Origin: Saprospiraceae bacterium | GTDB taxonomy: Bacteria; Bacteroidota; Bacteroidia; Chitinophagales; Saprospiraceae | Reading direction: 5' to 3' | Assembly (NCBI GenBank): GCA_016715985.1 | Contig: JADJXD010000001.1 | Span: forward strand, 1,116,001-1,180,000 | Length of the DNA stretch: 64,000 nucleotides | Part shown: positions 28,301 through 35,597 of the stretch, one piece after another | Layout of the letters: every line of letters begins with the position of its first letter | How positions within the stretch are numbered: the first letter of the stretch is position 1 | The notes under the pieces: generated by a model | The model's database searches: none | Seen by the model: only the letters and a program-made list of their open reading frames with translations | Told to the model about the DNA's origin: nothing | Made by a program: the position numbers and the translations under genes

Positions 28301-29708
28301 TCCGGATGATGTGGTAATTTATTCATGGAGTTTTGACAATAATAGAACCTCACAAAGGATAAATCCCGTCACAACTTTTGGTAAAGGAAATTACAGGGTA
28401 AGTTTTAGTATTAAATCTATTTATGGTTGTGAGAATACTGTCAGCAAAAACATCTCATTGGTAGGTCCTGAAGGGAAGCTGACAGCAGACAAATCTGTGA
28501 TTTGCAAAGGCGATGTTATTCAATTTTCGGTTTTTGACAATGTAGAAGTTACTTCCTTCTATTGGGACTTCGGACAGGGAAGTACCGCATTTAATGAATC
28601 TTCCGCTACTTACAAATATGATTTTGTGCCCCCTAACGGTAAAACTTTTGCATCAGTTGTGTTACAATCCGCAACTACCGGATGTGAGATAGTTCTGACT
28701 TTACCCATTGAAATTCATAAAGTTGATGCAGTCTTTAAACCGGACACTACCTGCGATGACTCCATTCAGATTATGAATCTCTCGCAAGGTGCTGATATCA
28801 ATAACTGGACTTCAAACGGAAAAAAATTAAGTGTTGAATATAGTCCCTGGATCAATCTGGGTGCTCCGGGTACTTACCCAATAAGATTAACTATTAAAAA
28901 TGAAACATATGGATGCATAGACTCGACAGAAAACTTCATCACCTTTCTCGAACGTCCTGCTATTAATAGTGAGCCTGTCATCAATCTGTGCAGTAATCAG
29001 CAATACAGCTTCCTTTTTGACACTGCTCACAAAGTTAATTTCAGCCCACCCGGATTGGCAGTCCAAAACGGTGAATTCATAACCATTACCGCCGGATCAA
29101 GTGCATTACTTGAGATGAAGGCTGTAGCAACTAATGGCTGTGAGACAACGAAAAATCTAATTATCAAGCACTCAGAATATAACAATACTGATACTTTTTT
29201 TAATTATATCGTATGTGGTGATTTCAGCACTATTCCGTTAATTCTGAATTTGTCCACAGGAGATAGTGTCGTTTGGTCTTTGGATGGATTCAATCTTCCG
29301 GACGGGGTGTTATCCTGTCAAGACTGTAATGAACCTAAAATCATCGGACACATAGATGGCAATTTAATAGCGAAGATTTACAATGAAAATAGCTGTCTTC
29401 AAAGAACGATGGTCAATGAAATAGAATATGCAGATATTCAGATTCCGAATGTTTTTTCACCCAACGGAGATAATAATAATGACTTATTCAGACCTGTTAT
29501 GACCGGAATGGTATCAGATACTTTACTGATAGAACAACTGCAAATATTCAACAGGTGGGGAAAACAGGTATATTCATCCGATAAAGCCTGGGATGGCATG
29601 ATAAATAACTTTCCGGCAGCAACAGAAGTTTACTATTTCAATGTAAGATACAAAATCGGAAAATATTGCAACAGAGCATTAAGAGGGGATGTCACTTTGA
29701 TAAGATAA
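25350..29708 (+). CDS. Giant PKD-domain surface protein with T9SS type B (CHU_C/gliding-type) sorting domain
   Basis: The start is the ATG at 25350, one base behind the metalloprotease stop. It gives a signal peptide (KLIVLIGFNIFIYNQGYTQ) and a product of 1452 residues. Many PKD/Ig-like domains follow, shown by the repeated (F/Y)xWDFGDG-type strand: TFWDFDDG, YFWDFGDG, YDWNFGNG, FLWNFG, FNWGDE, FYWDFGQG, and a regular GC(A/V)PL start. A Gly-rich spot (GGGSGGGGF) lies about residue 540. The end reads IPNVFSPNGDNNNDLFRP ... QIFNRWGKQVY ... WDG ... YYFNVRY, a classic type B sorting domain. Such proteins form adhesins or filaments on the cell surface. The neighbouring PorP/SprF-like protein is its likely secretion partner. 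Confidence 0.93.
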   Translation: MKNLQKLIVLIGFNIFIYNQGYTQIASDTVGCVPLLVQFTSPDTSLKHTFWDFDDGASSDLLNPSHVFVSAGTFFVTLKNKDSLVSTIKISIYPALNPQITVDTNQGCAPLSIQFKSIMDLPDPIKITGYFWDFGDGAGTSDENPLHTFNDVDNFDVTLTVYTNIAECNIIKTFKDVVMIREKQQISFEVDSLLPKCEFPTFLHVKYTGINDAGYSYDWNFGNGETSTKAQPDPVQYNNEGAYNITLEVDNNKGCKSKLTIPKSLIFYPTISVTMNEKVCVNKKLFIKNNTTNSEKFLWNFGSSGKPSTSDSKIPPDVHFTSEGEQNIYLKVTSKYGCEKDTTFKIMVGNADASFTMDPPFGCSLPLEIKFNANDTTNTYYQWNGIPGGPTSTRFLEDVIRDTFYYNLVDSLKINLIVTSADGCGAHSSQTFYNQLPNAQFELNKFEGEAPFLLVVEDKSESNYPIVKWTFNWGDESTSEYNPTTIWSASHLYTEPGKYYVNLSIVNERGCVDNHYGAWIEVHEPPVFSGLPTCEGGGSGGGGFGNGILCYKDTFTLIVMNVPPQFDAFQFIMGNTVSHCEDLKTVKIPAFDDPGIHTVGVTLDNGGKFYDYNPLIDIQIHGAKSKIKYQVNCDDNYNVYFENQSINATEFHWVIEGDTITENSFYYRFSGRGNYQVMLIANNETEACKPDTSEVTIRLRDVKAAIDTEYNWCEDVRTLLSASPSEDEIVGCGMGYLWRFPKYLNKANIITDQEEVYVALPAGEHRISLEVRDVNGCRDTTYYDVKVNHIKADFEMDRVAVCDSVQIKLNDISVHDNPIVNYKWNVSPEENAPAISYIFNSKGNIEFRVSLLVTDSLGCDSRIEKIYPVYKPFTIIGYDSIMCKSNPGVIHATDFKLYDSYLNYFWKIDEISVPGNNTLQLPVLDAGIHQIKLKINEEGTMCDNHYAFTIKVLEDPLASFTGLEDSVYCYPKTFLLNGSSSIIDPDDVVIYSWSFDNNRTSQRINPVTTFGKGNYRVSFSIKSIYGCENTVSKNISLVGPEGKLTADKSVICKGDVIQFSVFDNVEVTSFYWDFGQGSTAFNESSATYKYDFVPPNGKTFASVVLQSATTGCEIVLTLPIEIHKVDAVFKPDTTCDDSIQIMNLSQGADINNWTSNGKKLSVEYSPWINLGAPGTYPIRLTIKNETYGCIDSTENFITFLERPAINSEPVINLCSNQQYSFLFDTAHKVNFSPPGLAVQNGEFITITAGSSALLEMKAVATNGCETTKNLIIKHSEYNNTDTFFNYIVCGDFSTIPLILNLSTGDSVVWSLDGFNLPDGVLSCQDCNEPKIIGHIDGNLIAKIYNENSCLQRTMVNEIEYADIQIPNVFSPNGDNNNDLFRPVMTGMVSDTLLIEQLQIFNRWGKQVYSSDKAWDGMINNFPAATEVYYFNVRYKIGKYCNRALRGDVTLIR

Positions 29709-29710
29709 TG

Positions 29711-29830
29711 ATGTGAATGAGTGAATGGGAAAATGAGTGAATGAGAAAATGAGTGAATGAGAAAATGGGAAAATGAGTGAATGAGTGAATGGGAAAATGA
29801 GTGAATGAGTGAATGAGAAAATGAGAGAGT
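29711..29830. repeat. Simple repeat of GAATGAGT and GAAAATG units
   Basis: About 120 bp of irregular 7- and 8-mers (GAATGAGT, GAAAATGA, GAATGGGA) follow right behind the PKD gene stop. The open frame seen on the minus strand (Ser-His-Ser-Phe pattern) is a product of the repeat and not a gene. Confidence 0.85.
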
Positions 29831-29838
29831 TTCATAAA

Positions 29839-29925
29839 ACATCAACCCTATAAACCATCATCTTAATCAACCTTATAAACCATCAACTTAATCAACCTTA
29901 TAAACCATCAACCCTATAAAACATC
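29839..29925. repeat. 25-bp tandem repeat at the end of the GNAT gene
   Basis: CTTAATCAACCTTATAAACC recurs with a 25-bp period (from 29862 and 29887), with partial units on both sides (ATCAACCCTATAAA). The array runs into the 3' end of the acetyltransferase gene and supplies its TAG stop (29914-29916). Confidence 0.8.
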
Positions 29926-30192
29926 TCTGAACTCCGACGTTTTATCAAAGACACTTTTGGCAAACGGGCAAAGCGGAAGAATTTTGATTCCTTTCTCCCG
30001 GGCAAATTCCACGGCTTGTGTTACCAAAACTTTGCCTGCTCCCTGCCCTTTGAGTATTTCACTGACATCGGTATGGTCTATGATTATTTTTGAATCACCT
30101 ACCCAGACATAAGTCATTTCTGCGGCCAATTGTCCATTGACTTCGATATAGAATTTGCCGTTTTTACCATCGTCTTTTTGTTTTGCATTCAT
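29914..30192 (-). CDS. Small GNAT-type N-acetyltransferase (YjdJ/YidJ-like)
   Basis: This 92-residue protein has the short one-domain GNAT fold. GNGKFYIEVNG-like strands lead to the acetyl-CoA loop LKGQGAGKVLVTQAVEFAREKG (about residues 47-68) and the ending ILPLCPFAKSVFDKT. Its substrate is unknown; relatives occur alone or beside OsmC-type genes. It follows the OsmC gene with no gap (TAAATG), so they form one transcript. Its stop codon falls inside a tandem repeat, but the length is normal for the family. Confidence 0.88.
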   Translation of the reverse strand: MNAKQKDDGKNGKFYIEVNGQLAAEMTYVWVGDSKIIIDHTDVSEILKGQGAGKVLVTQAVEFAREKGIKILPLCPFAKSVFDKTSEFRDVL

Positions 30193-30600
30193 TTATGTTG
30201 TGGTTTTAATTGTAATGGAATTCTGCAGAATCTTTGATACGGGGCACTTTCCGGCTATGACTAATAATCTTTGTTTCTGGTCCTCAGTTAAATCATCAGG
30301 TAACTTTATTTCTCTAAAAATAATAGTGGAAAAGCCACTTTCTGTACTTGTGGCGATGTTCATACTGATACTGATTTCAGGAACATCCCATCCTTTTCTG
30401 TCTATGTACATCCGGAGTGTCGAAAGTGTACATCCTGCGAGAGACGCCAACAATGTTGTGTAAGGATCAGGCCCCAGGTCTTTACCGCCAATTTCCGCCG
30501 GTTCATCCATGATCAAGACTCCATTACGCCATTTTATCTCACAGAGATATTTTTGTATTCCTATTTTTCCGGTTACATTATTTTCAAATAGTTTACTCAT
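30193..30600 (-). CDS. OsmC family protein (peroxide/organic hydroperoxide defence type)
   Basis: The 135-residue protein shows the OsmC fold. The two reactive cysteines are in LAGCTLSTLRMYIDRKGW (about Cys57) and AGKCPVSKIL (about Cys118), with the family start ISMDEP..GGKDLGPDPYTTLLASLA. Such proteins reduce organic hydroperoxides by a Cys pair, in the cytoplasm. It is in one operon with the GNAT protein, and the probable baeRF stress protein is the next gene upstream on the same strand. TATCTTTG on the minus strand (30623-30616) fits a -7 box just upstream of the start, without a -33 match. Confidence 0.9.
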   Translation of the reverse strand: MSKLFENNVTGKIGIQKYLCEIKWRNGVLIMDEPAEIGGKDLGPDPYTTLLASLAGCTLSTLRMYIDRKGWDVPEISISMNIATSTESGFSTIIFREIKLPDDLTEDQKQRLLVIAGKCPVSKILQNSITIKTTT

Positions 30601-30729
30601 ACATTTTATTTAAATCAAAGATAACTTCAGAAATAAATATTCGACTCAGTTTTGATATTTTTTTCAAAAAAAACGTCCAAAAAGATATCATTTTCTGTCG
30701 GGCATTTAACAGGATGTTCAAAATTCTAT

Positions 30730-31809
30730 TTAATATCTCGTCTTTAGTACTATATTGCCTAATTCATTAATATCATCCTGATCAGTGAAAATGACCCTTC
30801 CTTTTTTGGACATCACTTCCCATGCAATGATACTAGTTATATCATCAATAACGTCCTGTCCGGTACTTTCAACTGAAATAACAAAAGTACGTTCTCCTGT
30901 CATCAATACCGGCTGAGAATAGTCCTGAAGTACAATCAGCAAATCCCCTCTTCCATCGATAGCAGCCTGATATATCTCCTGTAAATCCGTTATAACTCTG
31001 CCACTGGATACTGCATCTTTTACTTCTCCTATTGCTTCACTTCTCCGTACATGTTGTAGTTCTTTAATAATAGCCCAACTTTGACTTGAAAGGTGATGTT
31101 GTGCCACATTATTGTAATCTATACTGGCATATCCGATATAAATATTGGGTTTATCTGCCACCTGCAGGAGACGGCTGTGATTATCTTCCGTGCAAATAAT
31201 AACACAATCAAGACCTGTTTCATTATGTACCTTTACTACGGCTTTATCTACCTTATTCAAAAACTCCCGTACGAGATCATCCAGATGTTTAGGGTCGCTG
31301 CCTTTGTCGCTATGGGTATTATAATGTCTGTTTTCAGAAAAAGGAAAATCATCATTTCTGATTTCAGATGTGATACCCTCATTCATTACATCATACAATT
31401 GTACACCGCTTTGAGACAGCACCATTAAAAGATATTCTTCGCTTCTGTTATACATTTTGATCAGTGGTCTGATGGAAAATGTCTCAGAGATGTGAACGCT
31501 GTCATCATTTGAAGGCCATGGTGATTTTACGATTTCCTTTGTATCATTGGAAAGATAAATATGCAGACTATCCAGATTAAAATTGACATCTATTTCTGGA
31601 GGTAATGAAGCCATTTTTTCCAACAAGGCAGCTACTGGCCTTTTTCCGTATTCATTGATGACACGTTCTTCCGCTTCTTTCAAAAGGTTTTTTAATAAGA
31701 TTTCATCTCTCGCATTATCCGGATGTGTACGATGTGTGTTCATGGAAATTGTCACACATGGTTCATTTTTTTCAGTTCCTAATTTCTCTAATTTTTGTCT
31801 GATTGTCAT
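30730..31809 (-). CDS. Probable baeRF-type protein (bacterial relative of archaeo-eukaryotic release factor 1)
   Basis: The 359-residue soluble protein starts with MTIRQKLEKLGTEKNEPCVTISMNTHRTHPDNARDEI... and continues LKNLLKEAEERVINEYG. This is the start pattern of the bacterial eRF1-like (baeRF) families. Later parts are VHISETFSIRPLIKMYNRSEEYLLMVLSQSGVQLYD (a typical core strand) and a C-terminal L7Ae-like segment (GRGDLLIVLQDYSQPVLMTG). These proteins are thought to act on ribosomes or as stress factors, but no function is proven. It stands 129 bp from the OsmC gene on the same strand. The family call rests on recognition of the pattern only. Confidence 0.65.
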   Translation of the reverse strand: MTIRQKLEKLGTEKNEPCVTISMNTHRTHPDNARDEILLKNLLKEAEERVINEYGKRPVAALLEKMASLPPEIDVNFNLDSLHIYLSNDTKEIVKSPWPSNDDSVHISETFSIRPLIKMYNRSEEYLLMVLSQSGVQLYDVMNEGITSEIRNDDFPFSENRHYNTHSDKGSDPKHLDDLVREFLNKVDKAVVKVHNETGLDCVIICTEDNHSRLLQVADKPNIYIGYASIDYNNVAQHHLSSQSWAIIKELQHVRRSEAIGEVKDAVSSGRVITDLQEIYQAAIDGRGDLLIVLQDYSQPVLMTGERTFVISVESTGQDVIDDITSIIAWEVMSKKGRVIFTDQDDINELGNIVLKTRY

Positions 31810-32154
31810 AATTTATTTTTGATTTGATTTAAAAACAGATACTTATTTACCTGAAAAGGCAACTATTCATTTTGCAATAAAATATTTGGTACAACGCTGA
31901 ATTATTTATCAAAAACGACTTGTTATTGCAAATCGTCATCGTCTGATATCTGTAGAAATTGACTAATATAATGTAATCAGTTTTTTCATTCTGACAAATA
32001 TAGACAAAAAAGTTGAAACACAACCCGCATCTTTGGCTTTAAAATAACCTTTAAGATTTTTTTAAGTTTCTTCTGTAATTTTTTAAAAAGAAATGCAACT
32101 TATGTATTGATAAATGTCCGGACGATTAAATTAATACATAATAATTAAAAAATC
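31810..32154. other. Intergenic region between divergent genes
   Basis: These 345 AT-rich bp separate the minus-strand baeRF-like gene from the plus-strand TraB gene and should hold both promoters. I see no full TTTG-N19-TAnnTTTG match, hairpin or repeat. Confidence 0.4.
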
Positions 32155-33096
32155 ATGAATACTTTAAAATTTAAAAACAGATTAATCACTTCAGAAAGAA
32201 TCTTATCTCTTCGTAAACTGATTATGGGAATTATAATCACAATGTTTTTACAGTCAGTTTCAATATCGCAGAAGTCTTCGACTACACCGGGTATATTTTA
32301 TTCGATTACCAAGCCGGGAATTAAAGATACCAGTTATCTTTTTGGTACATATCATCTCATAAATGATGGTTATATCAAAGATTTCATAAATGTTCAGAAT
32401 GCATTCAACAACTCTGAAGCTATTGTAGTAGAAACAATCATTGAGCCATCAGATATTCAGAAGATCCAATCAATGGGTGTTTTAAAAGACAAACTCCTGA
32501 CAGATTTATTGAATAAAAGTTTTGCAGATAGTCTCGATCATGAACTCAAGAGCATGGTGGGAATAGGTTTGGATGTTTTAAATCAACTGAAACCCATAAA
32601 TGTCATGCTAACTTTATCAGTCTCATACCTGATGAAGAACAATACACATCTTAAGCAATATACCGGCATTCCTTTGGACGGATATTTTGCAGAAAATGCA
32701 AAAACAGCTGGAAAAACTGTTACAATGCTCGAAAAGGTAGACGAACAAATGAACCTACTCTTTAACCATGACACAGATGAAGAACAGGCCGTTCAATTGA
32801 AAACATTTTTGAGAAATAAAGATGAGATGATTAGCCTGGGAGACGAATTGCTGGCGGCATGGTTTCTGAACGACATGGAAAAGATATATGAGGTTTATGA
32901 AAAAATGTCAGATGTAGGAAATGAAATGGATTATCTGTTGAAAGAAAGAAATGACCGATGGATGGAAAAACTACCTGATCTGATTTCAACGAGATCACAA
33001 TTTATAGCAGTTGGAGCTTTGCATCTTGGTGGACAGGATGGATTGATTCACCAATTACGAAATAAAGGATTTATTATTACACCCGTAAATTTATAA
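32155..33096 (+). CDS. TraB/GumN family exported protein
   Basis: The 313-residue protein carries the TraB/GumN fold signatures: SYLFGTYHLINDGYI near residue 62 (the GT.H motif) and FIAVGALHLGGQDGLIHQLRNKG at the end (the second G.H motif). A hydrophobic signal (KLIMGIIITMFLQSVSIS) precedes the domain; a later ATG at 32224 would give a shorter, more standard signal peptide. The family is related to Tiki-type metalloproteases, and its role in bacteria is unknown. The frameshifted sigma gene follows after 3 bp, so it is probably co-transcribed with it. Confidence 0.9.
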   Translation: MNTLKFKNRLITSERILSLRKLIMGIIITMFLQSVSISQKSSTTPGIFYSITKPGIKDTSYLFGTYHLINDGYIKDFINVQNAFNNSEAIVVETIIEPSDIQKIQSMGVLKDKLLTDLLNKSFADSLDHELKSMVGIGLDVLNQLKPINVMLTLSVSYLMKNNTHLKQYTGIPLDGYFAENAKTAGKTVTMLEKVDEQMNLLFNHDTDEEQAVQLKTFLRNKDEMISLGDELLAAWFLNDMEKIYEVYEKMSDVGNEMDYLLKERNDRWMEKLPDLISTRSQFIAVGALHLGGQDGLIHQLRNKGFIITPVNL

Positions 33097-33099
33097 AAA

Positions 33100-33575
33100 G
33101 TGAGTGAATCACAATTTTTAGAGAATATCCGCGAAAATCAGGGCATCATCTTCAAACTTGTCGGTTTGTATGCCAATGATGATGAACACAAAAAGACCTG
33201 TATCAGGAGATCGTTTTACAAGCATGGAAAGGTTGGACAAATTTCCGGCAGGATGCCAAGTTCAGCACCTGGCTTTACAGGATATGTCTGAACACAATAC
33301 TGACACAGCAACGTAAAAAGCCAATCGTGTCTTACAGAGATTCATTGGAAAACATTGCTCCTTCGGTAGACAATAGTGGTGCACAGGAAGCTGATGCTGA
33401 TCGGGTAAGAGTAGCTGTCAAACAGTTAACCGAAATAGACAGAGCTATCATCTCTTTGAATCTGGATGGATTTGACAATGGCGAAATTGCCGCTATGATG
33501 GGAATTTCTCTCAATAACGTCGGAGTAAAATTGCATCGGATCAAACAACAATTGGCTAAACTTCTAAAAAATTAA
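33100..33575 (+). pseudogene. ECF sigma factor gene split by a -1 frameshift (A5G tract)
   Basis: The first frame starts with GTG at 33100 (SESQFLENIRENQGIIFKLV, region 2 start) and runs to a stop at 33291, but its sense ends at DDEHKK. At 33190-33195 the sequence is AAAAAG. Going back one base there gives DLYQEIVLQAWKGW, FSTWLYRICLNTILTQQRKKP, and then region 4: LTEIDRAIISLNLDGFDNGEIAAMMGIS, ending at 33575. The joined protein has about 158 residues and is a complete ECF sigma factor. C-AAA-AAG resembles known -1 slippery sites, and an extra A by transcript slippage would also repair it. A real deletion or a sequence error are the plain alternatives. The next gene encodes a likely membrane partner. 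Confidence 0.85.
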
Positions 33576-33578
33576 AAT

Positions 33579-34193
33579 ATGAACACAGAAAATAATAAGA
33601 AACCTGAAATGCCATTTACAGACGCAGATCTATCTGCTCTCCTTAAAACCAGCCCAAAGAACACTCTGCATTCAAAAAATCCTTTACAAACGATCAAAAG
33701 GAATCTGATTATCAATATGATATTCGGAATAGTAATCGCTGCGGCTTATGTAATTATAATCGCAAAATTCAATATCTGGCAGGTTCAGGTCGCAATTGGA
33801 ATTACACTCCTTTTTACAATATGGGCTATGTACACAGCTTTTAGTGAATATAACAAATTGAATGCGGATGTGTCACCTGACAATCCGTTATTAACAGAAC
33901 TGAAAAGAGTCCATCAATCTATATCTGAGTGGATGCGGGTTCAAAAATTGGTAGGTATTTTTATCTATCCGGTTAGTGCTACAGGTGGATTTTTGCTGGG
34001 CGGTGTACTGGGTTCTGAAAAGAGTGTCGAAGAGTTTATGAATAAGCCTGTAATTTGGCTTACATTGTTGATAACTTTGTTAATATTGGTACCCGCATGT
34101 CACTACCTCGCCAAATGGATGTTCAAAGTCAGTTTTGGAAATCTGCTTTCAAGTATTGAAACTAATATCCGGGAACTGGAATCTGAAATTTAA
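33579..34193 (+). CDS. Four-helix membrane protein behind the sigma gene, possible anti-sigma factor
   Basis: The 204-residue protein begins with a hydrophilic cytoplasmic part of about 45 residues (MPFTDADLSALLKTSPKNTLHSKNPL). Two transmembrane helices (NLIINMIFGIVIAAAYVIIIA; VQVAIGITLLFTIWAMYTAF), a charged loop, then two more helices (LVGIFIYPVSATGGFLLGG; VIWLTLLITLLILVPACHYLA) follow. The C-terminus is a short amphipathic helix (LLSSIETNIRELESEI). It follows the sigma gene by 3 bp, the usual place for an anti-sigma factor in Bacteroidota. I recognise no named domain, so the function is inferred from position and topology. Confidence 0.7.
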   Translation: MNTENNKKPEMPFTDADLSALLKTSPKNTLHSKNPLQTIKRNLIINMIFGIVIAAAYVIIIAKFNIWQVQVAIGITLLFTIWAMYTAFSEYNKLNADVSPDNPLLTELKRVHQSISEWMRVQKLVGIFIYPVSATGGFLLGGVLGSEKSVEEFMNKPVIWLTLLITLLILVPACHYLAKWMFKVSFGNLLSSIETNIRELESEI

Positions 34194-34224
34194 ATGAGGG
34201 TTACATTTTTAAAACACTTTGCTT

Positions 34225-34296
34225 TTGATAATCAATCGTTTTACCATTGACCTTATGGAGAACGATTGATTATCAATTTAGCAAAATCAATTCTAT
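34225..34296 (+). repeat. Palindromic intergenic element, copy B (perfect)
   Basis: TTGATAATCAATCGTT (34225-34240) and AACGATTGATTATCAA (34261-34276) are perfect 16-bp arms around a 20-nt loop. The tail TTTAGCAAAATCAATTCTAT follows and ends in a T-run. It lies 31 bp behind the stop at 34193 and 58 bp before the next gene. Copies A and C share arms and tail. Confidence 0.8.
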
Positions 34297-34334
34297 TTTT
34301 TCTAAAATCTTAAAACAACATCAGGAAACTTAAA

Positions 34335-34787
34335 ATGGACAGATTTATAATTATACTGATAACATTTTTAAATTTCTATAATGCTGGTTTATATGCACAG
34401 TCAGAAATCTTTCAAAAACGACCCGGAAAAGATAAATGGGGTTTGGTTGGAAGATGTGAAGAAGGTTCCATCTTTCAGAAACGTCCCGGAAAAGAAAAGT
34501 GGAAATTAGTTGGAAAATGTGAAGGTGAATTGATTTTCCAAAAACGTTCCGGTGAAAATAATTGGCGTGTTATTGGCAAGTATGAAGATGGATTGGTTTA
34601 TAAAAAAGTTTCAAAAAAGGACAAATGGAAACTTACAGGAAAATACGAAAATGGATTAATGTATCAGAAACGTTATGGCGAAGAAAATTGGTCTGTTGTT
34701 GGAAAATATGATGAATGCCATGGAGAAGCAGCCTATTTATTACTCTTTTTGAGTCAGGATGATACATCTGCTATATTAATTTTTTAA
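34335..34787 (+). CDS. Exported protein of five 21-residue repeats, family not recognised
   Basis: The 150-residue protein has a signal peptide (FIIILITFLNFYNAGLYAQ). From residue 23 five repeats of exactly 21 residues follow, with the pattern (I/M/V)(F/Y)(Q/K)K(R/V)xxxxx(K/N)Wx(L/V)xG(K/R)(C/Y)ExG: for example IFQKRPGKEKWKLVGKCEGE and MYQKRYGEENWSVVGKYDEC. Each unit looks like a beta-hairpin with conserved Trp and Gly, so the protein may form a small beta-solenoid or propeller-like sheet. The repeats share length but differ at several sites, so they are not a recent duplication. It resembles WG- or MORN-type repeats only in general style. It lies between palindromic elements B and C, downstream of the sigma pair. 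Confidence 0.8.
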   Translation: MDRFIIILITFLNFYNAGLYAQSEIFQKRPGKDKWGLVGRCEEGSIFQKRPGKEKWKLVGKCEGELIFQKRSGENNWRVIGKYEDGLVYKKVSKKDKWKLTGKYENGLMYQKRYGEENWSVVGKYDECHGEAAYLLLFLSQDDTSAILIF

Positions 34788-34803
34788 ACCAGAGAAAGCC
34801 GTT

Positions 34804-34872
34804 ATGAGAAAGTACGATATTTACAGTTCGGAATTCATAAAATTATTAAACTCATTGTCCAAACATAAATGA
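34804..34872 (+). CDS. Possible 22-residue leader or coupling ORF
   Basis: ATG at 34804 opens a frame of 22 codons (MRKYDIYSSEFIKLLNSLSK, then HK) whose TGA overlaps the ATG of the next gene as ATGA. A purine-rich stretch AGAGAAAG stands just upstream. Such overlaps usually mean translational coupling. It could also be chance, since the frame is short. Confidence 0.3.
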   Translation: MRKYDIYSSEFIKLLNSLSKHK

Positions 34873-35573
34873 ACGACTTTTACAAACAACCTATATTCCT
34901 GCAATGGATTGAAGCAATATTACTTTTATTAGCTGGTTTTTATTCAGCTCTTTTAATCCTGGAGCTTGCATACGATCATCCTATTTTTTACTTGCTTTTC
35001 CTGGTGTTTATACCTTTAATGCAATTTTCAACAGCACCGTTCTTTAAACTTACAGGCGTTTATACTTACTACTCACCCATGTTACTTGGATATATGGCAA
35101 ACGATATTCAGATAGATCTACATAGTGGTGTAAGTTTTGATTATCTTTTAGTCATGAGAAAATACAAAGCAGGGATTGAATTTAGAAATAGATTATTAGC
35201 CTATCACTTAGAAGGATTGTTGGAGATTATCAGACAAATAGAAAATAGTAAAATACCCGGGGCTGTAAACATCATCGGGACATCCTATTTTTTCAACAGC
35301 AGGACACTAAACAAACTGGGGTTTGAACTTAAGAATCCATCATTATCATATAGGTTAAATTTATTTCTGAATATTATAGACCTGGTATGGATGTACTCAG
35401 TTTCTCAAGGCAGATTTTCAGTTCCAAAAATTTGGGATGTAAAAAAAGCAAGCATTTCAGGTGGTAAATTATTGGAAAGGAAGGATGTAATTGAAGGACT
35501 GTATAAAAAAATGACGCTGAAAATAAATGCATCAGATTATTACTTCCATTCAGATAAATCTAATAAATTTTAG
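34869..35573 (+). CDS. Hypothetical protein with two N-terminal membrane helices
   Basis: The 234-residue protein starts at the ATG that overlaps a short upstream frame. Two membrane helices lie at about residues 12-31 (WIEAILLLLAGFYSALLILE) and 38-60 (IFYLLFLVFIPLMQFSTAPFF). A soluble, probably cytoplasmic part follows, with YYSPMLLGYM, FDYLLVMRKYKAGIEFRNRLLAYHLEGLLEIIRQI and a basic end. No enzyme motif is seen, and I do not recognise the family. The layout (helical pair plus compact domain) could be a sensor or an assembly protein, but nothing proves this. Confidence 0.7.
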   Translation: MNDFYKQPIFLQWIEAILLLLAGFYSALLILELAYDHPIFYLLFLVFIPLMQFSTAPFFKLTGVYTYYSPMLLGYMANDIQIDLHSGVSFDYLLVMRKYKAGIEFRNRLLAYHLEGLLEIIRQIENSKIPGAVNIIGTSYFFNSRTLNKLGFELKNPSLSYRLNLFLNIIDLVWMYSVSQGRFSVPKIWDVKKASISGGKLLERKDVIEGLYKKMTLKINASDYYFHSDKSNKF

Positions 35574-35597
35574 TCCACTTTGAAAATATCTGGCATC

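Noticed and set aside
29633..29845. Minus-strand frame rich in Ser-His-Phe-Leu
   Set aside because: It translates the GAATGAGT simple repeat and the end of the PKD gene antisense, so it is not a gene.
34225..34296. Element B as a plain intrinsic terminator
   Set aside because: The T-run does not follow the stem directly but after about 15 conserved nt, and the same tail occurs in all copies.
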